Source: a virus | Virus record (IMG/VR): IMGVR_UViG_3300049255_000083 | Coordinates: 1 to 64,000 of that record | Reading direction: 5' to 3' (one strand) | Length of the DNA stretch: 64,000 bases | In this document: positions 9,319-19,286 of the stretch, piece by piece | Layout of the letters: each line of letters opens with the position of its first letter | Position numbering within the stretch: the stretch's first letter is position 1 | Made by a program: the position numbers and the translations under genes | Notes under the pieces: model-generated | The model's input: the letters and a program-made list of their open reading frames with translations, nothing else | Databases searched by the model: none | Told to the model about the DNA's origin: nothing

Positions 9319-12300
9319 TCATCCTCCTTGCACTGCCTGGAGCATCAGCACTGCCTGGAGCATCAGTAGTTGCCCAGGAAGTGCCGCTTGAGCTTGGAGT
9401 CGATTCGCCTTCGCGAGCACCTGCATCGCGAGGAACCCGGTCTGCGCGTTAAGCCGCCCGTTGATCCACGAGTAGCGCTTGTCGTAGAGCTTCTCCGTCC
9501 CCGAGAGAGCGTTCTCAATCGTGGCGATAGGTCCAGCGCTCGGGTCCGTGAGGTACGTGATGCGGGCGTTGACCTGAGCGAGCCGGTTCGAGAGGTCCGT
9601 GCCCTGGAGAGCGTTGGCCTTCGCGGAAGCGTCTCCGTCGACGGCCACAGTAGTCGCCAAGAGGGCGGCCCACGCCGTCGTCTCCGTGTTGAAGGTCGTG
9701 TTGGCCGTGAGGATGCCGTAGAGCGCCGCGAGCGTCGTGTACGACACACTGAAGGCCGAGACGATCGTGTAGCTCATGCTCGCCTGCGACGCCGGCCACG
9801 TCTGCTGGATCGTGAGGTGGTGGGCGTCCACGATGCTCGCGATCTGGTAGATGCCCGTGTTTGCGCCCGACTGAACCCACACGAAATCGCTCGTCGTCAC
9901 CCCCGACGTCTGGAAGTCGTGGCCCGTATCCGTGAGTGTGCTCTGGCCGCTCGTCACGCTGCCCGTGAAGCTCGTGATGATCGGCAGGCTGAAGACCTCG
10001 TTGAAGAACGCTTGGATCGCGGCGTTCTCGTTGCCGCCCGACGCAAGCTCCGTGGCGGCGTCCGCCTCGAGCTGCGCGATGAGGTACCCCGTGTACGTGT
10101 TGAGCGGGTTGTCGATGTTGTAGGCGTAGGAGCCGTTGAGCGGCAGCGCCGAGTCGAGCATGAGGTGCGTACCGTCCGTGACCGAGGCCACTTGGCGGCG
10201 GACGTAGGCGTTCGAGCCCACGGCGGTCTGGACGACGACCGTGAGGCCCACCATGGCTTGCGTGAACGGCGTATTGGGGGTCGTGTCGTGCAAGGTCGTG
10301 CCCGAGAACGTCACGTTGCCCGTCACCGTGGAGTGACAAACCGTGTTCTTGACCGCAGCCTGGAAGGTGAAATTCGAGTCGAGGGTGGCGAACGGCTCGT
10401 TGACGATGAGAGTGCTCGCACCCGCACTCGTGATGTGTCGCCACGAAGAGTTGGCATTCGCTCCGGTCAGGATGCGCACAAGGTCGAACTGAGCGGGGAA
10501 CGGCGCGGGGAACGTGCCCGCGTTGAGCTGGATCGTGTTGAGCGCCGTGAGACTCCCCGTCCCGACGAACGGGGTCGTCACGAGCGGCGGAAGAGTCGTC
10601 GAGAGGATGGTCTTCTCGTCTTGGAGCGCGCCACCGCCCGCGGGTGTTGTCTCACCCGTGAAGAGGGGGCCGACCATCGGGACCGCCTGGTCGCCGTCGT
10701 CGTTGAGCTGCTTGCCGTCGAGCGCCGGGAACCTGTACGGGGCCGTGTTGGTGACGGCGACGCCCGCCCCGTTGACCTGGAAGATGTCGCCCGACGTCGT
10801 GCCGAGAGGCGGCGGGTAGATGAGCAGGAACTTCGGGATGATCGCCGTGGGGAGCGTGCCGTCGAACGGGAACTTGCGGTTCTTGTAGAGGATCTCCCCG
10901 GTCGACAGGTTGCAGTCCACGTCCTTGCCGAACTGGTAGACCATGTTGTAGCCGCCCGAGCCGGGCGGGTCTGACCCGTTCGAGAGCATCGAGTTGGCAT
11001 CTTGCGGAGAGACCGTGATGGTCGCACCGGCAGGGATGACGCCGCCGTAGGGGTTGCCGCTGAGGACCACGGTGTCCGGCGGCCCTGGGGTGACGCTCGA
11101 CACGGTGATGTTGGCCGAAGCTGGGATGTACGAGTTGCCGAGGGTCTCGTTGTGCGTCGGGTCCTCGACGACGACCTTCATCGGGGCGTTGTTGCCGCTC
11201 GTGGGGAACGCCGGACGTTGCAGCTCGTCGTTAGTGCCGGTCGCGTTGTCCACGAGAAAGGTCGCGCTCCCAGGCTGGACGTTGAACTGGATTTGCGCTC
11301 GAGGTGCGCGACGCGCGACGGTGCTCGGGAGCGATGTCAGGTTCTTCCAGTTGAACTGCGCGATCGGGTCGCCGTCCTTGGCCGGACTGTTGATCGTGTC
11401 GTTGGCCGGCGAGGTCGAGAAGATGTTGCGCCGATTCTTGAAAAACCGGCTGTACGCGCCCTGCTGGTAGATCGGCTGGTACATGCCGTTCGGAAGCGGG
11501 AACGGTGACACGAACACGATGTCGTCGATCTGGTTCTGGATGACCGAGATCGGGACCGGGAACGAGCCGACCACGCGGTCCACCACGCCGTCGAACTGGA
11601 ACCGCCCATCCGAGTCGCCAACGACCCGCCCATCCATGGCCTGGAGCGCGTCTTCGAGGTCGTTGATGATGTCGTTGAAGAACTTGAGGTTGAGACGCGC
11701 GACGTAGTCCTCGTTGGCGTCGTGGCCTTCGTCGAAGTAGAGGCTCGGGCGCCCTTGCGTGTAGAGCGGGCCTCCGCCCGAGTTACTCGTGACAGGACCC
11801 GCGGTCGGAATGCTCGACTGCGCCTGCGACTGGATGGCCTGCGCGACTTCGCCGGTGAAGTTCGTGAGGGTCTCGACGCGGAAGAAGAACGTGTCCGGCG
11901 AGAACAGCGAGTAGTTCGCCTGGAGGACTTGGTTGAGGAGCCCATTGGTCTCACTCGGCACGGTGAGGGCCGTGTACGAGGCTTTGAGGTTGAGACCCGC
12001 TGGCTGGATGACGTGCCCCGTGTAGAAGATGGAAATCTCCTCGTTCGGGGTGAGCGGAGGCGCGAACGTCACGACGCCCGACGAGTCGAGCGTGTAGTCC
12101 ACCTGATTGATGAGAAGCGTGCCGATCTGTCCCTCGACGCGGCGGAAGACCTTGAACCCCTGCTGGGGCACGGGGTTGAGGGACGTCTGAACCTGCTTCG
12201 CGCCGTCTTGGAGGATGGGTCGGACCGAGTACTGGAGCGTCGGACCACCGGGGCCATACGTGTACTGCTGGCGCGTGTTCGAGTTGAGCGTGAGGACCGT

Positions 12301-15300
12301 GCTGCCGTTCGGATCGAGTGCCGCCTGCGTGACCGCGTAGAAATGCTGGTAGGTCGCGTTGTCTGTGAAGAGGATGACCGTATTCGTCTTGTACGAAGAT
12401 GTCCGGTCGCCCGCGATCGTGACCGTGTTCATCCCCCGAGGCACCGTCGTGTACGGCGAAAGTTCGATCGGGAAGTAGCTCGGGAAGAACAGCGACGAGG
12501 TGAGGCGCGTTGGACCGCTCGTCACGTAGAGCGTCGGGTTGTTCGGGTAGTTGTCGAGGAAGCTGTCCCCGAGGCCGAGCGTGACCGTCGTCGAGTTCGC
12601 CACCGGGTCGTAGCTCGACGACCCGATCATGTGGATCTCGTAGTTCTGGACGTTGAGGAGAAACCCGGCCGGGAACGCCTCCGTCTGGTTGCCGAGCACG
12701 ACGAAGCTCGACGAGCCCTCCGTCAGCATGACCTGCGCGGTGGACATCGGCGGCTGCAAGACCGTGATGGTCTGCTCGCCGCCCATCGCGTTGTAGATGT
12801 AGTAGTCGATGTAGACGTTCTCACTCGGCTGAATCGGGATGCCGCTCGGAAGCGCGGTCTGCTTCTGGGGGTCCGGCAGGAACGTGATGGTCGAGTTGGC
12901 CGCGTTCACCGAACACTGGGCCGGTATGCGCTGGGGACGCCCGCCACGCCACACGCGCGGAGCGGGGTTGGTCGCGACCGACTTGCCGAGCGGGTTGAAC
13001 GTGAGTGTGGAAGTCGGCGTCGGATGCGGCTGGGTCAGCTCTTTGCGGACGATGAACGTCGCCCGCTCGACCAGCGGGACGTAGTTCTTCGTCGTCGGGT
13101 CCGTACCGAGATACGTGATGAGGGCCTCCTCGTTCTGGAGCATCCTCGTCACGAACGTGATCGTCCCCGTGAGCGGATTGATGTTGTAGTCCGTCACGTT
13201 CTTGCAGAGGCGGACCGCGTAGACAGTGACTCCGCTCGTCACGTCGCTCGGGTTGAAGTTCAGGTTCCCCGTCGAAGCCGAGACCTGGACCGTGCCCGCG
13301 GGAGGGGTCGAGAACGCGCCGTCGTTGGCGACGACTGTGGCAGGCACGTAGGTCGTCTGGCCGAAACGGAAACGGACGACGTTCGCGTACTGGATGGGGA
13401 TGTTGAGCCGTCGAGAAACGGTGAACGACGCGCCGGCCGTGAAGTTCGTGAACGGCGTGGTCGCCACCACGGTCAGCGTGAACTGCTGGACCTGCTGGAC
13501 GCGCCGGAAGCTCCCGCTATCGGGGCCGCTCGTCAGCTCGATCGTGTCGCCAGGCCGGACGCCGGCCGCGATGAAGTCCGTCGTGGACGTGACCGTGGTC
13601 GTGTTGAAGGCCGTGGCCGTGCCCGAGACGATGTTCGCCGCGTTGGCGATGGTGCCGACCGAGAAGATGCGCTCGACCTTCGTGTTCGGGTCGACGAGTT
13701 CGAGCTGCTCGAAGTAGCGGTCCGCCAAGACTTCTTTGCCACGCAGGACCGTGTACCCGACCGGGCTCGCCGTGGGGGCCGCAACATCCGTCGAGATCGT
13801 CGAGGAGTTCGGAACGGCCGCGACCGTGTAGACGCCCGCGTCACCGGGCGAAGGCGCGTCCCATGCGTTGCCAGTGGACACGACGAGATAGTCCCCCGGC
13901 TGGACGGAACCGAAAGGAGCCGAAGGATCAGTCAGCGTGTTGCCCGAGAACGCGCCCGAGTCTCCCACCGCCTCTTGGAGGCCGATGGTGTCGATGAACG
14001 TGACCTGCCCGCTCGTTCCATCGAAGAGGATATCGGTGCCGGGGTTGAGCGTGACGTAGTTGTTCGTGTTCGGCCCGGTCTCGAGGGCAAACGTCAGAGC
14101 GCTCGATTGAACGAGAGGATCGGGCAGCATGATCGCGCCCGAGGGCTTGAGTAGCGGCACGAGGACGTTGTTCTTGCGGAACGCCCACTGGAAGAGCCGC
14201 TGGTCGTAGTTGATGACGTAGCCGTAGGTCGGCCCGTTGCCGGGAGGAAGCGGGACCGATCCGTCGAGGATCGGCAGGACACCCGGCGTGAACGTGCCCG
14301 TGCCCTGGGACACGAAAATCTGGAGGGACCCGTCGTCCCGAGGGGTGGACGGGAGGAACACCTGCGGCGAGCCCCCGATGGGGTTCGCATACGTCGCATT
14401 CGTGACGTTGTAGAGGGCCGAGACGTCCTTGGTCCCGCCTTGGGAGATGGGCGTCCCGCTGAGGTTGATCGGCGTTCGGAACAGCCGAAGGGAGATCCCG
14501 CGTTCGATGGGAAGGTCGCCCGAGATGTACGTCACGGGGTCCGAGCCATACGTCTGCTGGTCGGGGACCGAGAACTGGACGAGGAGATTCCCTCCCGAGG
14601 GTTGGAGCTGGACGGTGCCAGGCTGCCCGAACCCGAAGCTCGTCACGTACTCGAAGTTCGGAAACTCCGGCTCGTTCGTGACCGTCTCCAGGCGGAAGAT
14701 GAAGTCCCCGCCTTCGATGGGGGCTGGCGAGATAGTGCCCGGCGAGGCAACGGTCCCGAGGGCCTGCCGCGGGAGCTGGACGCCGTAGGCCATGAGCACG
14801 CCGTCGTAGTAGACGGGCTTGCCCGTGGCCGCGTCGGCGGTGCTGAGCTGCACGAGCCCAGTGCCGATCTCCCAGTTGAACGTGCCCGTGGGCGGCGGCG
14901 CTCCGATACTCGGGACGGCGTTCGGGGTAAGCCATGCGCCGTAGCCGAGACGCAGGAGCGGGAACTGGCTCGCATCCGGCAGCGGATTGAGGATGAGGCC
15001 CGCGTCCGTCGAGAGACCGATGCGACCCGAGGACTGCTGGAAGGTGAAGAATGCCTGCTGCTGGAACCGGACCGCCTCCGTGTTGTAGGTCACGAGGTCG
15101 GAGGGGTTCCATGCGATGTCACCGGCCTTGTTGCCGGACATGTCATCGTTGAGGAGAATCCACACCTGGCCGGGCGACGGATTGCCGGAGAAGGACTCGA
15201 CGAGCGTGGCCGGGAACGTGATGCCGGCGCCCGACGCTCCCACGGAGACGCGGAAGGGGGCCGGCGCCGAGGGAGCGTTCACCGCCTGGGGGACCACGCT

Positions 15301-15642
15301 CACATTGAGGCGGCTTCCTGGCGTGTTGATGGACGGGCCGATCTGCCCGAGGGTCGCGACGGGAGCGCCGGGAAGTGTCTTGAACCGCTGGTCGGGGCCG
15401 CTGTAGTCGAACCGCTGGACGACCTCGTTCTTGGTCCACCCGAACTTGGCGTCGGGCAGGAGCCCGTCGCTCATCACGAGGACCATGTACTCGACCCGCG
15501 GGTTCGGCTCCGATCCTTGCGGGAAGTAGATCGCGAACGTCGCCGGGTCACTCTCGACGTCGTTCGGCGTCAGCGTGTAGGCCGAATTCGACTGCCCTAC
15601 GCGCGGCGGTTCCAAAACATAGCCAAGAATGTTGAAAGCCAT
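9319..15642 (-). CDS. giant baseplate/tail structural protein
   Basis: 2107 aa, the largest protein in the window. It is almost wholly beta-strand prone, rich in Thr, Pro, Gly and Asn, with no enzyme motif. Short recurring units of the form SG-x-N/D-x-G-x-Y/F-x-I occur (TSGPDSGSFRRVQQV, LTGANANSSWRHITSA, QSGANTGIYQIASIVD), as in multi-domain phage tip or fibre proteins. Residues near 1330-1400 include a helical break (YVARLNLKFFNDIINDLEDAL). The C-terminus is helical and ends in a recent tandem duplication (LMLQAV twice). Its start shares one base with the stop of the HNH gene. A host-contacting or wedge-spanning baseplate component is the best guess. Confidence 0.6.
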   Translation of the reverse strand: MAFNILGYVLEPPRVGQSNSAYTLTPNDVESDPATFAIYFPQGSEPNPRVEYMVLVMSDGLLPDAKFGWTKNEVVQRFDYSGPDQRFKTLPGAPVATLGQIGPSINTPGSRLNVSVVPQAVNAPSAPAPFRVSVGASGAGITFPATLVESFSGNPSPGQVWILLNDDMSGNKAGDIAWNPSDLVTYNTEAVRFQQQAFFTFQQSSGRIGLSTDAGLILNPLPDASQFPLLRLGYGAWLTPNAVPSIGAPPPTGTFNWEIGTGLVQLSTADAATGKPVYYDGVLMAYGVQLPRQALGTVASPGTISPAPIEGGDFIFRLETVTNEPEFPNFEYVTSFGFGQPGTVQLQPSGGNLLVQFSVPDQQTYGSDPVTYISGDLPIERGISLRLFRTPINLSGTPISQGGTKDVSALYNVTNATYANPIGGSPQVFLPSTPRDDGSLQIFVSQGTGTFTPGVLPILDGSVPLPPGNGPTYGYVINYDQRLFQWAFRKNNVLVPLLKPSGAIMLPDPLVQSSALTFALETGPNTNNYVTLNPGTDILFDGTSGQVTFIDTIGLQEAVGDSGAFSGNTLTDPSAPFGSVQPGDYLVVSTGNAWDAPSPGDAGVYTVAAVPNSSTISTDVAAPTASPVGYTVLRGKEVLADRYFEQLELVDPNTKVERIFSVGTIANAANIVSGTATAFNTTTVTSTTDFIAAGVRPGDTIELTSGPDSGSFRRVQQVQQFTLTVVATTPFTNFTAGASFTVSRRLNIPIQYANVVRFRFGQTTYVPATVVANDGAFSTPPAGTVQVSASTGNLNFNPSDVTSGVTVYAVRLCKNVTDYNINPLTGTITFVTRMLQNEEALITYLGTDPTTKNYVPLVERATFIVRKELTQPHPTPTSTLTFNPLGKSVATNPAPRVWRGGRPQRIPAQCSVNAANSTITFLPDPQKQTALPSGIPIQPSENVYIDYYIYNAMGGEQTITVLQPPMSTAQVMLTEGSSSFVVLGNQTEAFPAGFLLNVQNYEIHMIGSSSYDPVANSTTVTLGLGDSFLDNYPNNPTLYVTSGPTRLTSSLFFPSYFPIELSPYTTVPRGMNTVTIAGDRTSSYKTNTVILFTDNATYQHFYAVTQAALDPNGSTVLTLNSNTRQQYTYGPGGPTLQYSVRPILQDGAKQVQTSLNPVPQQGFKVFRRVEGQIGTLLINQVDYTLDSSGVVTFAPPLTPNEEISIFYTGHVIQPAGLNLKASYTALTVPSETNGLLNQVLQANYSLFSPDTFFFRVETLTNFTGEVAQAIQSQAQSSIPTAGPVTSNSGGGPLYTQGRPSLYFDEGHDANEDYVARLNLKFFNDIINDLEDALQAMDGRVVGDSDGRFQFDGVVDRVVGSFPVPISVIQNQIDDIVFVSPFPLPNGMYQPIYQQGAYSRFFKNRRNIFSTSPANDTINSPAKDGDPIAQFNWKNLTSLPSTVARRAPRAQIQFNVQPGSATFLVDNATGTNDELQRPAFPTSGNNAPMKVVVEDPTHNETLGNSYIPASANITVSSVTPGPPDTVVLSGNPYGGVIPAGATITVSPQDANSMLSNGSDPPGSGGYNMVYQFGKDVDCNLSTGEILYKNRKFPFDGTLPTAIIPKFLLIYPPPLGTTSGDIFQVNGAGVAVTNTAPYRFPALDGKQLNDDGDQAVPMVGPLFTGETTPAGGGALQDEKTILSTTLPPLVTTPFVGTGSLTALNTIQLNAGTFPAPFPAQFDLVRILTGANANSSWRHITSAGASTLIVNEPFATLDSNFTFQAAVKNTVCHSTVTGNVTFSGTTLHDTTPNTPFTQAMVGLTVVVQTAVGSNAYVRRQVASVTDGTHLMLDSALPLNGSYAYNIDNPLNTYTGYLIAQLEADAATELASGGNENAAIQAFFNEVFSLPIITSFTGSVTSGQSTLTDTGHDFQTSGVTTSDFVWVQSGANTGIYQIASIVDAHHLTIQQTWPASQASMSYTIVSAFSVSYTTLAALYGILTANTTFNTETTAWAALLATTVAVDGDASAKANALQGTDLSNRLAQVNARITYLTDPSAGPIATIENALSGTEKLYDKRYSWINGRLNAQTGFLAMQVLAKANRLQAQAALPGQLLMLQAVLMLQAVQGG
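9331..9366 (-). repeat. perfect 18-bp tandem repeat in the 3' end of the giant gene
   Basis: The 18-base unit CACTGCCTGGAGCATCAG occurs at 9331-9348 and again, identical, at 9349-9366. It encodes a duplicated six-residue unit near the C-terminus and is in frame, so it only lengthens the protein. Confidence 0.9.
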
Positions 15643-16349
15643 CAGGCGCCCTCCTTGTACGGCTGGATACCCAGTCGCTCACGGAGAGTCCTATCAACCC
15701 CAAATTGTCTTGCGAGATGCCGGTCAGAATGCCGGCCGAGCAACGGCAAGGCTTTCTCTCGAAAAATATCCGCGCGACGCCGCCTCTCGACTCCCCGAGC
15801 GCGCTGTTTCTTGCGCCACTCGGCGTCCTCGAGGCGGCCTGTCGGCCGGCGAGCTGTGGTGCGTTTACGATGGCAGCATGCGCATAGGAGGTCGCACTTC
15901 GCGGCTTCCATCTGCATTTTTTCCCACGTCCACAAATACGAGACCGCCGCCGTCTTGGCTCCCGTGTGGTCGAACTCCATCGCTGCTGGCGCAAACACCC
16001 GAGAGCCATCCATGCACGGCTTCGACTTGAGGGTGTTGAGCTTTCCCATCAGCCACTGACGATGTGGGTTTTGGGACCGGCCCTTCCTCGATTCCGTCCG
16101 CACACGATGGCAGTTCGCGCAAACGAGATCGCATTTAGCGACCTCCGCCAGAATGGTCGCGACGCTGAACCGGCCCATCTGGCTCACGGGCTTTTTCTTG
16201 ATCCCGCGAACGTGATCGAAATCCATGCAGAAGGGCGGGTAAGTTTCGCCGCAATCGGCGCAAACGCGACCGACTTTCAGGCCGTTTATGAACGCACGGC
16301 CCGCATCTTCTGCACGACGATTGTAGTTTCGCTCGGTCTCCGTTTGCAT
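15642..16349 (-). CDS. HNH endonuclease (homing type) with two zinc/HNH modules
   Basis: 235 aa. Module 1 is complete: C30-x2-C33, then FDH at 44-46, then C77-x2-C80-H81 (CDLVCANCHR). Module 2 repeats the pattern (FDH 126-128, C156-x2-C159-H160), but its first CxxC is damaged: only C112 remains, where CMDGSR replaces an expected CMDCG. The C-terminal ~40 residues (GRHSDRHLARQFGVDRTLRE) look like a helix-turn-helix for DNA binding. It is slotted between two structural genes, 7 bases after one stop and sharing one base with the next start. That is typical of free-standing homing endonucleases in phage operons. Confidence 0.85.
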   Translation of the reverse strand: MQTETERNYNRRAEDAGRAFINGLKVGRVCADCGETYPPFCMDFDHVRGIKKKPVSQMGRFSVATILAEVAKCDLVCANCHRVRTESRKGRSQNPHRQWLMGKLNTLKSKPCMDGSRVFAPAAMEFDHTGAKTAAVSYLWTWEKMQMEAAKCDLLCACCHRKRTTARRPTGRLEDAEWRKKQRARGVERRRRADIFREKALPLLGRHSDRHLARQFGVDRTLRERLGIQPYKEGA

Positions 16350-16356
16350 CTGGATC

Positions 16357-16926
16357 TCATGTGATTTTGCCGGTGCCCACTCCGGCGGAGGCGACGATTG
16401 ACGGTGGGCCGACGATGGGAGTGGGGAGGACGAATTCGGTGAAGGTAAGGTCGAGGGCCATCCCGATCGCCGTGGCCTGTTTGACTGCGCCAGGGCCGGT
16501 CATTCCAGCACTCGCAAAGCCCGAGATCATAGACGGAATCGCAGTCCCGGTGATCTTGATGACCCCCGCGCCCACGCCCACGCTCGGGTGCGTCGTGACG
16601 ACGAGGCCCTCCGCGAGGCCGAGGGAGAGCCCGTTGGACAGGCCCACACACTCGAGCGGGGCCATCGGGCCGAGCATCGCCTGGGCGGCGAAAGCCGTCG
16701 TCAGATTCCCGAGGATGAGCGGCGACGGCACGACGAGGGGCACGGCTCCGGCCCCTACCCCGAGCGTCCCGGTGTCCACGGTCGTGACCACAGCCCCCGA
16801 ATTCGCCCACAGAACGACCCCCATGGCGACGCCCTGGGCGAGCTGCGGCATCCCCGGCCCCACGATGGTCGCGGCCGTCAGGGCAGGGATGAGGGCGCCG
16901 ACGAGGCCTGGGGGCGTCAGGGGCAT
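16357..16926 (-). CDS. three-fold repeat protein next to the spike
   Basis: 189 aa from MPLTPPGLVGAL. The start at 16926 lies 2 bases after the spike stop. The protein is hydrophobic and Gly-rich and consists of three similar units of about 60 residues, starting at PPGLVGALIP, PSPLILGNLT and IPSMISGFAS. Each has a helical half ending in MG.. or LG.. followed by a turn and a VGVGAG/GVGTG beta half. It lies immediately after the spike gene, so it may cap or accompany the trimeric hub/spike. I cannot name the family; the repeat structure is seen directly. Confidence 0.6.
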   Translation of the reverse strand: MPLTPPGLVGALIPALTAATIVGPGMPQLAQGVAMGVVLWANSGAVVTTVDTGTLGVGAGAVPLVVPSPLILGNLTTAFAAQAMLGPMAPLECVGLSNGLSLGLAEGLVVTTHPSVGVGAGVIKITGTAIPSMISGFASAGMTGPGAVKQATAIGMALDLTFTEFVLPTPIVGPPSIVASAGVGTGKIT

Positions 16927-16928
16927 GC

Positions 16929-19163
16929 TCAGAGGCTCCGGTTGACGGCACACCCCATGAGCGGGAGGCCCGTGATCCAATCGAGTGACGGGGCGCCAGG
17001 CGGCATCATGGGCGTTCCTCGAGCGATCCCGAGCACCGCCGCCGGACCGCCGAGAAGGCTCTGGGGCGCCACGAGGGACACCGCCACGCCCGATGTCACC
17101 GTCGCGGCCAAGCCCGCCGTGATGCTCACCGCCGCCCCCGCCGTGGCCGAGTAGGCACCACCCGCCGTCTGGGAGATGGCGCCTCCAGCCGTGGTCGAAG
17201 CAGCCCCGCCCGCCGCCAAGGAGTACGCCGCACCTACGTTGTCCGACATGGCGCCACCCGCCACGTTCGTGACCTGGGCGCCCGCGAGGACGTTGCGGAT
17301 GTACCCGCCCGCGAGGATGGTCTGGATTTTCCCGCCCGCCGCGATGTTCTCGAGCACGACGAGGGCGTAGTTCATCTGGGTCTTGCCCGAAATCATGTGG
17401 TTGTACTCCGCCGCGTTGAGGGAGTAGCCGTAGATCCCGTTGATGAGGACGCGCGTGCCCTGCTGGGTGATCTGCCCGTCCACGATGGTGTGGTGCGAGC
17501 CGTTGACGGTCGTCACCGTGTCGCCCGTGATGGCCCTTCGGTGGTTGCCTCGGATGTTCTCAGAGAGCGCGTTGTTGTCGTTGTCGTTCCCGCCGAGGTA
17601 AGTCGCGTTGACCGAGCAGTGGTAGACGGGCGTGAACCCCTTGCCGCGTGCGTCGGGTCCGAATTCGACGTGGACCGAGCCCTCGCAGAAGAGGTGAACG
17701 CTCTCGCCGGAGAGAGCTTCTTTGCCGATGTACGCCTTGAGGCCGCCTCCGAGGCTCGCTTCGAGGCTGACGTTCTTGGTCCCGTCGTAGGTGTCCTCGA
17801 CGGTCGAACCGGGGATGTTGACGAAGGTCTTGCCCTGCTTCGAGACGCAGATCGCAAACGGGTCGTCCTCGGCGTTGCCCGAAGGCGGGTTGATGCGAAA
17901 GAGGTACGCGCCAGCTTGGTTGTTGACTTCGAGGTCGCTCGTGCCAACCGTGCGAGTCGCCTCCAGCATCTTGAAGCGGCCCGGCTGCGACGACTGCCAG
18001 TTGTCAAAGAGGGACGGCTTGAGGACCCGCCCATAGAGGTTCATCCCGTCGTCGGTGTTCGGGTCGTTGCCGACGACCGTCCCGAGAACGTGCTCGATGT
18101 AAAGGCGCGGATGGTAGGTATCGACGTTGAAGCCGTCGATCTCGTCGAGGACGTCCTGCACCGCGTCGGTCGTGTGTTTCAGCTCGACCCGATGCTCGGT
18201 GAAGATGTCCGCCGGCGACTTCTGGCTCTCGAAGTTCGCGTTCGGGATGGTGGCGGCGAAGAAGACCTTGCGCCCGTTCGAGTACGTGACCGGCGGGAAC
18301 TCCGCCGTGTTGTTGAAGAAGGCGTTCACGACGCCGCTCTTGTTGCAGTACTTCGTCGGGTCGCCCGTGTTACCGGGTCCGAGCCCTTCAAGGACGCTCT
18401 GGCCGAAGTAGTGCTCTTGGATCTGCGGCGAGATGGAGTTGGGCTTGGCCGGGTTGTCCCCGCCCGGTGCCTCGACGAGAGGCTTGGTCGGGTCGTTGTT
18501 CTGGAAGATGTCGTAGGGCAGGTAGAAGGCCCCGCGACGCGCAGGGCCGTACTGGACCTTCACGCCCGATGACGAGTGGAGCGTGTTGATCGACTGCGTG
18601 ATGAGGGTCCGCTCGGAATCGCGCAGCTCGATGAGGTCGCCCGCGCGGTTGAGCATGACGATGCTGCGGTTAAGCACCAGCTCCGAGCCGTCCGCGGACA
18701 TGCCACCGACGTCGCCGGGGCGGAGCTTGAGGCGCTTGACCCGGTAGGTCGGGCTGAAGAGCTGCTTGTAGAGGTCCGCCTCGTCCGAACTGACCGTGGC
18801 AGGGTCGTCGGGGGCGATCGGGTGGAAGTTGAGCCCACCGCGCGAGGCGACGGGCAGGTAGCCGACGATCATCGGCTCGCGGACGATGCCCTTGCCGTGC
18901 TTCGGCCGGTATGCGAGGACGACGACGCTGTTGACCTCGGGGACGCCACCCCAGAACGAGCGAGGTCCCGACATGGCCTGCGTGAGGTCCAGCTCGAAAG
19001 CGTCTGCGCCACCCGTGATGACACGGATGTCGGCCTTCATGTGAAGCTCGTCGACGCGCGTGATGACGCCGATGCGCAGAGCGCCGGGCGGAGCGTCTTG
19101 GAACTCTTTGCCTCCCCATGTACCGGGGGCGTGTCTCGGGGTCTCGGGGAACTTGTTCGCCAT
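16929..19163 (-). CDS. baseplate spike / central hub (gp5/VgrG-like) protein
   Basis: 744 aa. The N-terminal ~120 residues (GVITRVDELHMKADIRVIT...VNSVVVLAYRPKHGKG) fit the OB-fold that opens T4 gp5 and P2 gpV spikes. The middle carries beta segments around residues 150-600. Residues about 620-700 are short Ala/Gly repeats (AGGYIRNVLAGAQVTNVAGG, AGGAISQTAGGAYSATAGAA), the pattern expected of a trimeric triple-stranded beta-helix needle. No lysozyme domain is fused; lysozyme is instead in the 24218-25942 protein. The promoter region has been separated from the hub gene by the TnpB element. Confidence 0.8.
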   Translation of the reverse strand: MANKFPETPRHAPGTWGGKEFQDAPPGALRIGVITRVDELHMKADIRVITGGADAFELDLTQAMSGPRSFWGGVPEVNSVVVLAYRPKHGKGIVREPMIVGYLPVASRGGLNFHPIAPDDPATVSSDEADLYKQLFSPTYRVKRLKLRPGDVGGMSADGSELVLNRSIVMLNRAGDLIELRDSERTLITQSINTLHSSSGVKVQYGPARRGAFYLPYDIFQNNDPTKPLVEAPGGDNPAKPNSISPQIQEHYFGQSVLEGLGPGNTGDPTKYCNKSGVVNAFFNNTAEFPPVTYSNGRKVFFAATIPNANFESQKSPADIFTEHRVELKHTTDAVQDVLDEIDGFNVDTYHPRLYIEHVLGTVVGNDPNTDDGMNLYGRVLKPSLFDNWQSSQPGRFKMLEATRTVGTSDLEVNNQAGAYLFRINPPSGNAEDDPFAICVSKQGKTFVNIPGSTVEDTYDGTKNVSLEASLGGGLKAYIGKEALSGESVHLFCEGSVHVEFGPDARGKGFTPVYHCSVNATYLGGNDNDNNALSENIRGNHRRAITGDTVTTVNGSHHTIVDGQITQQGTRVLINGIYGYSLNAAEYNHMISGKTQMNYALVVLENIAAGGKIQTILAGGYIRNVLAGAQVTNVAGGAMSDNVGAAYSLAAGGAASTTAGGAISQTAGGAYSATAGAAVSITAGLAATVTSGVAVSLVAPQSLLGGPAAVLGIARGTPMMPPGAPSLDWITGLPLMGCAVNRSL

Positions 19164-19286
19164 GCTATTTATGCGCTCCCGCGAACTTTTTGTTTACCAA
19201 TGATTTCAGTGAGTTCCACGCTGTTCACCAGAGAACGGCTAAGTTGACACTTGACGCCAAGGTTGGCCCCTCGCATCATGTACCTC
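19164..19286. other. junction between spike upstream region and TnpB element left end
   Basis: On the minus strand, GCATAAATAGC (19164-19174) lies just before the spike ATG and resembles a T4-type late promoter core (TATAAATA). A GGGAG lies further out, at wide spacing. Somewhere between here and about 19250 phage DNA gives way to the left end of the plus-strand element; without an empty-site copy I cannot place the boundary. The plus strand includes TTTAT at 19168-19172, one possible TnpB target-adjacent motif. Confidence 0.35.
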
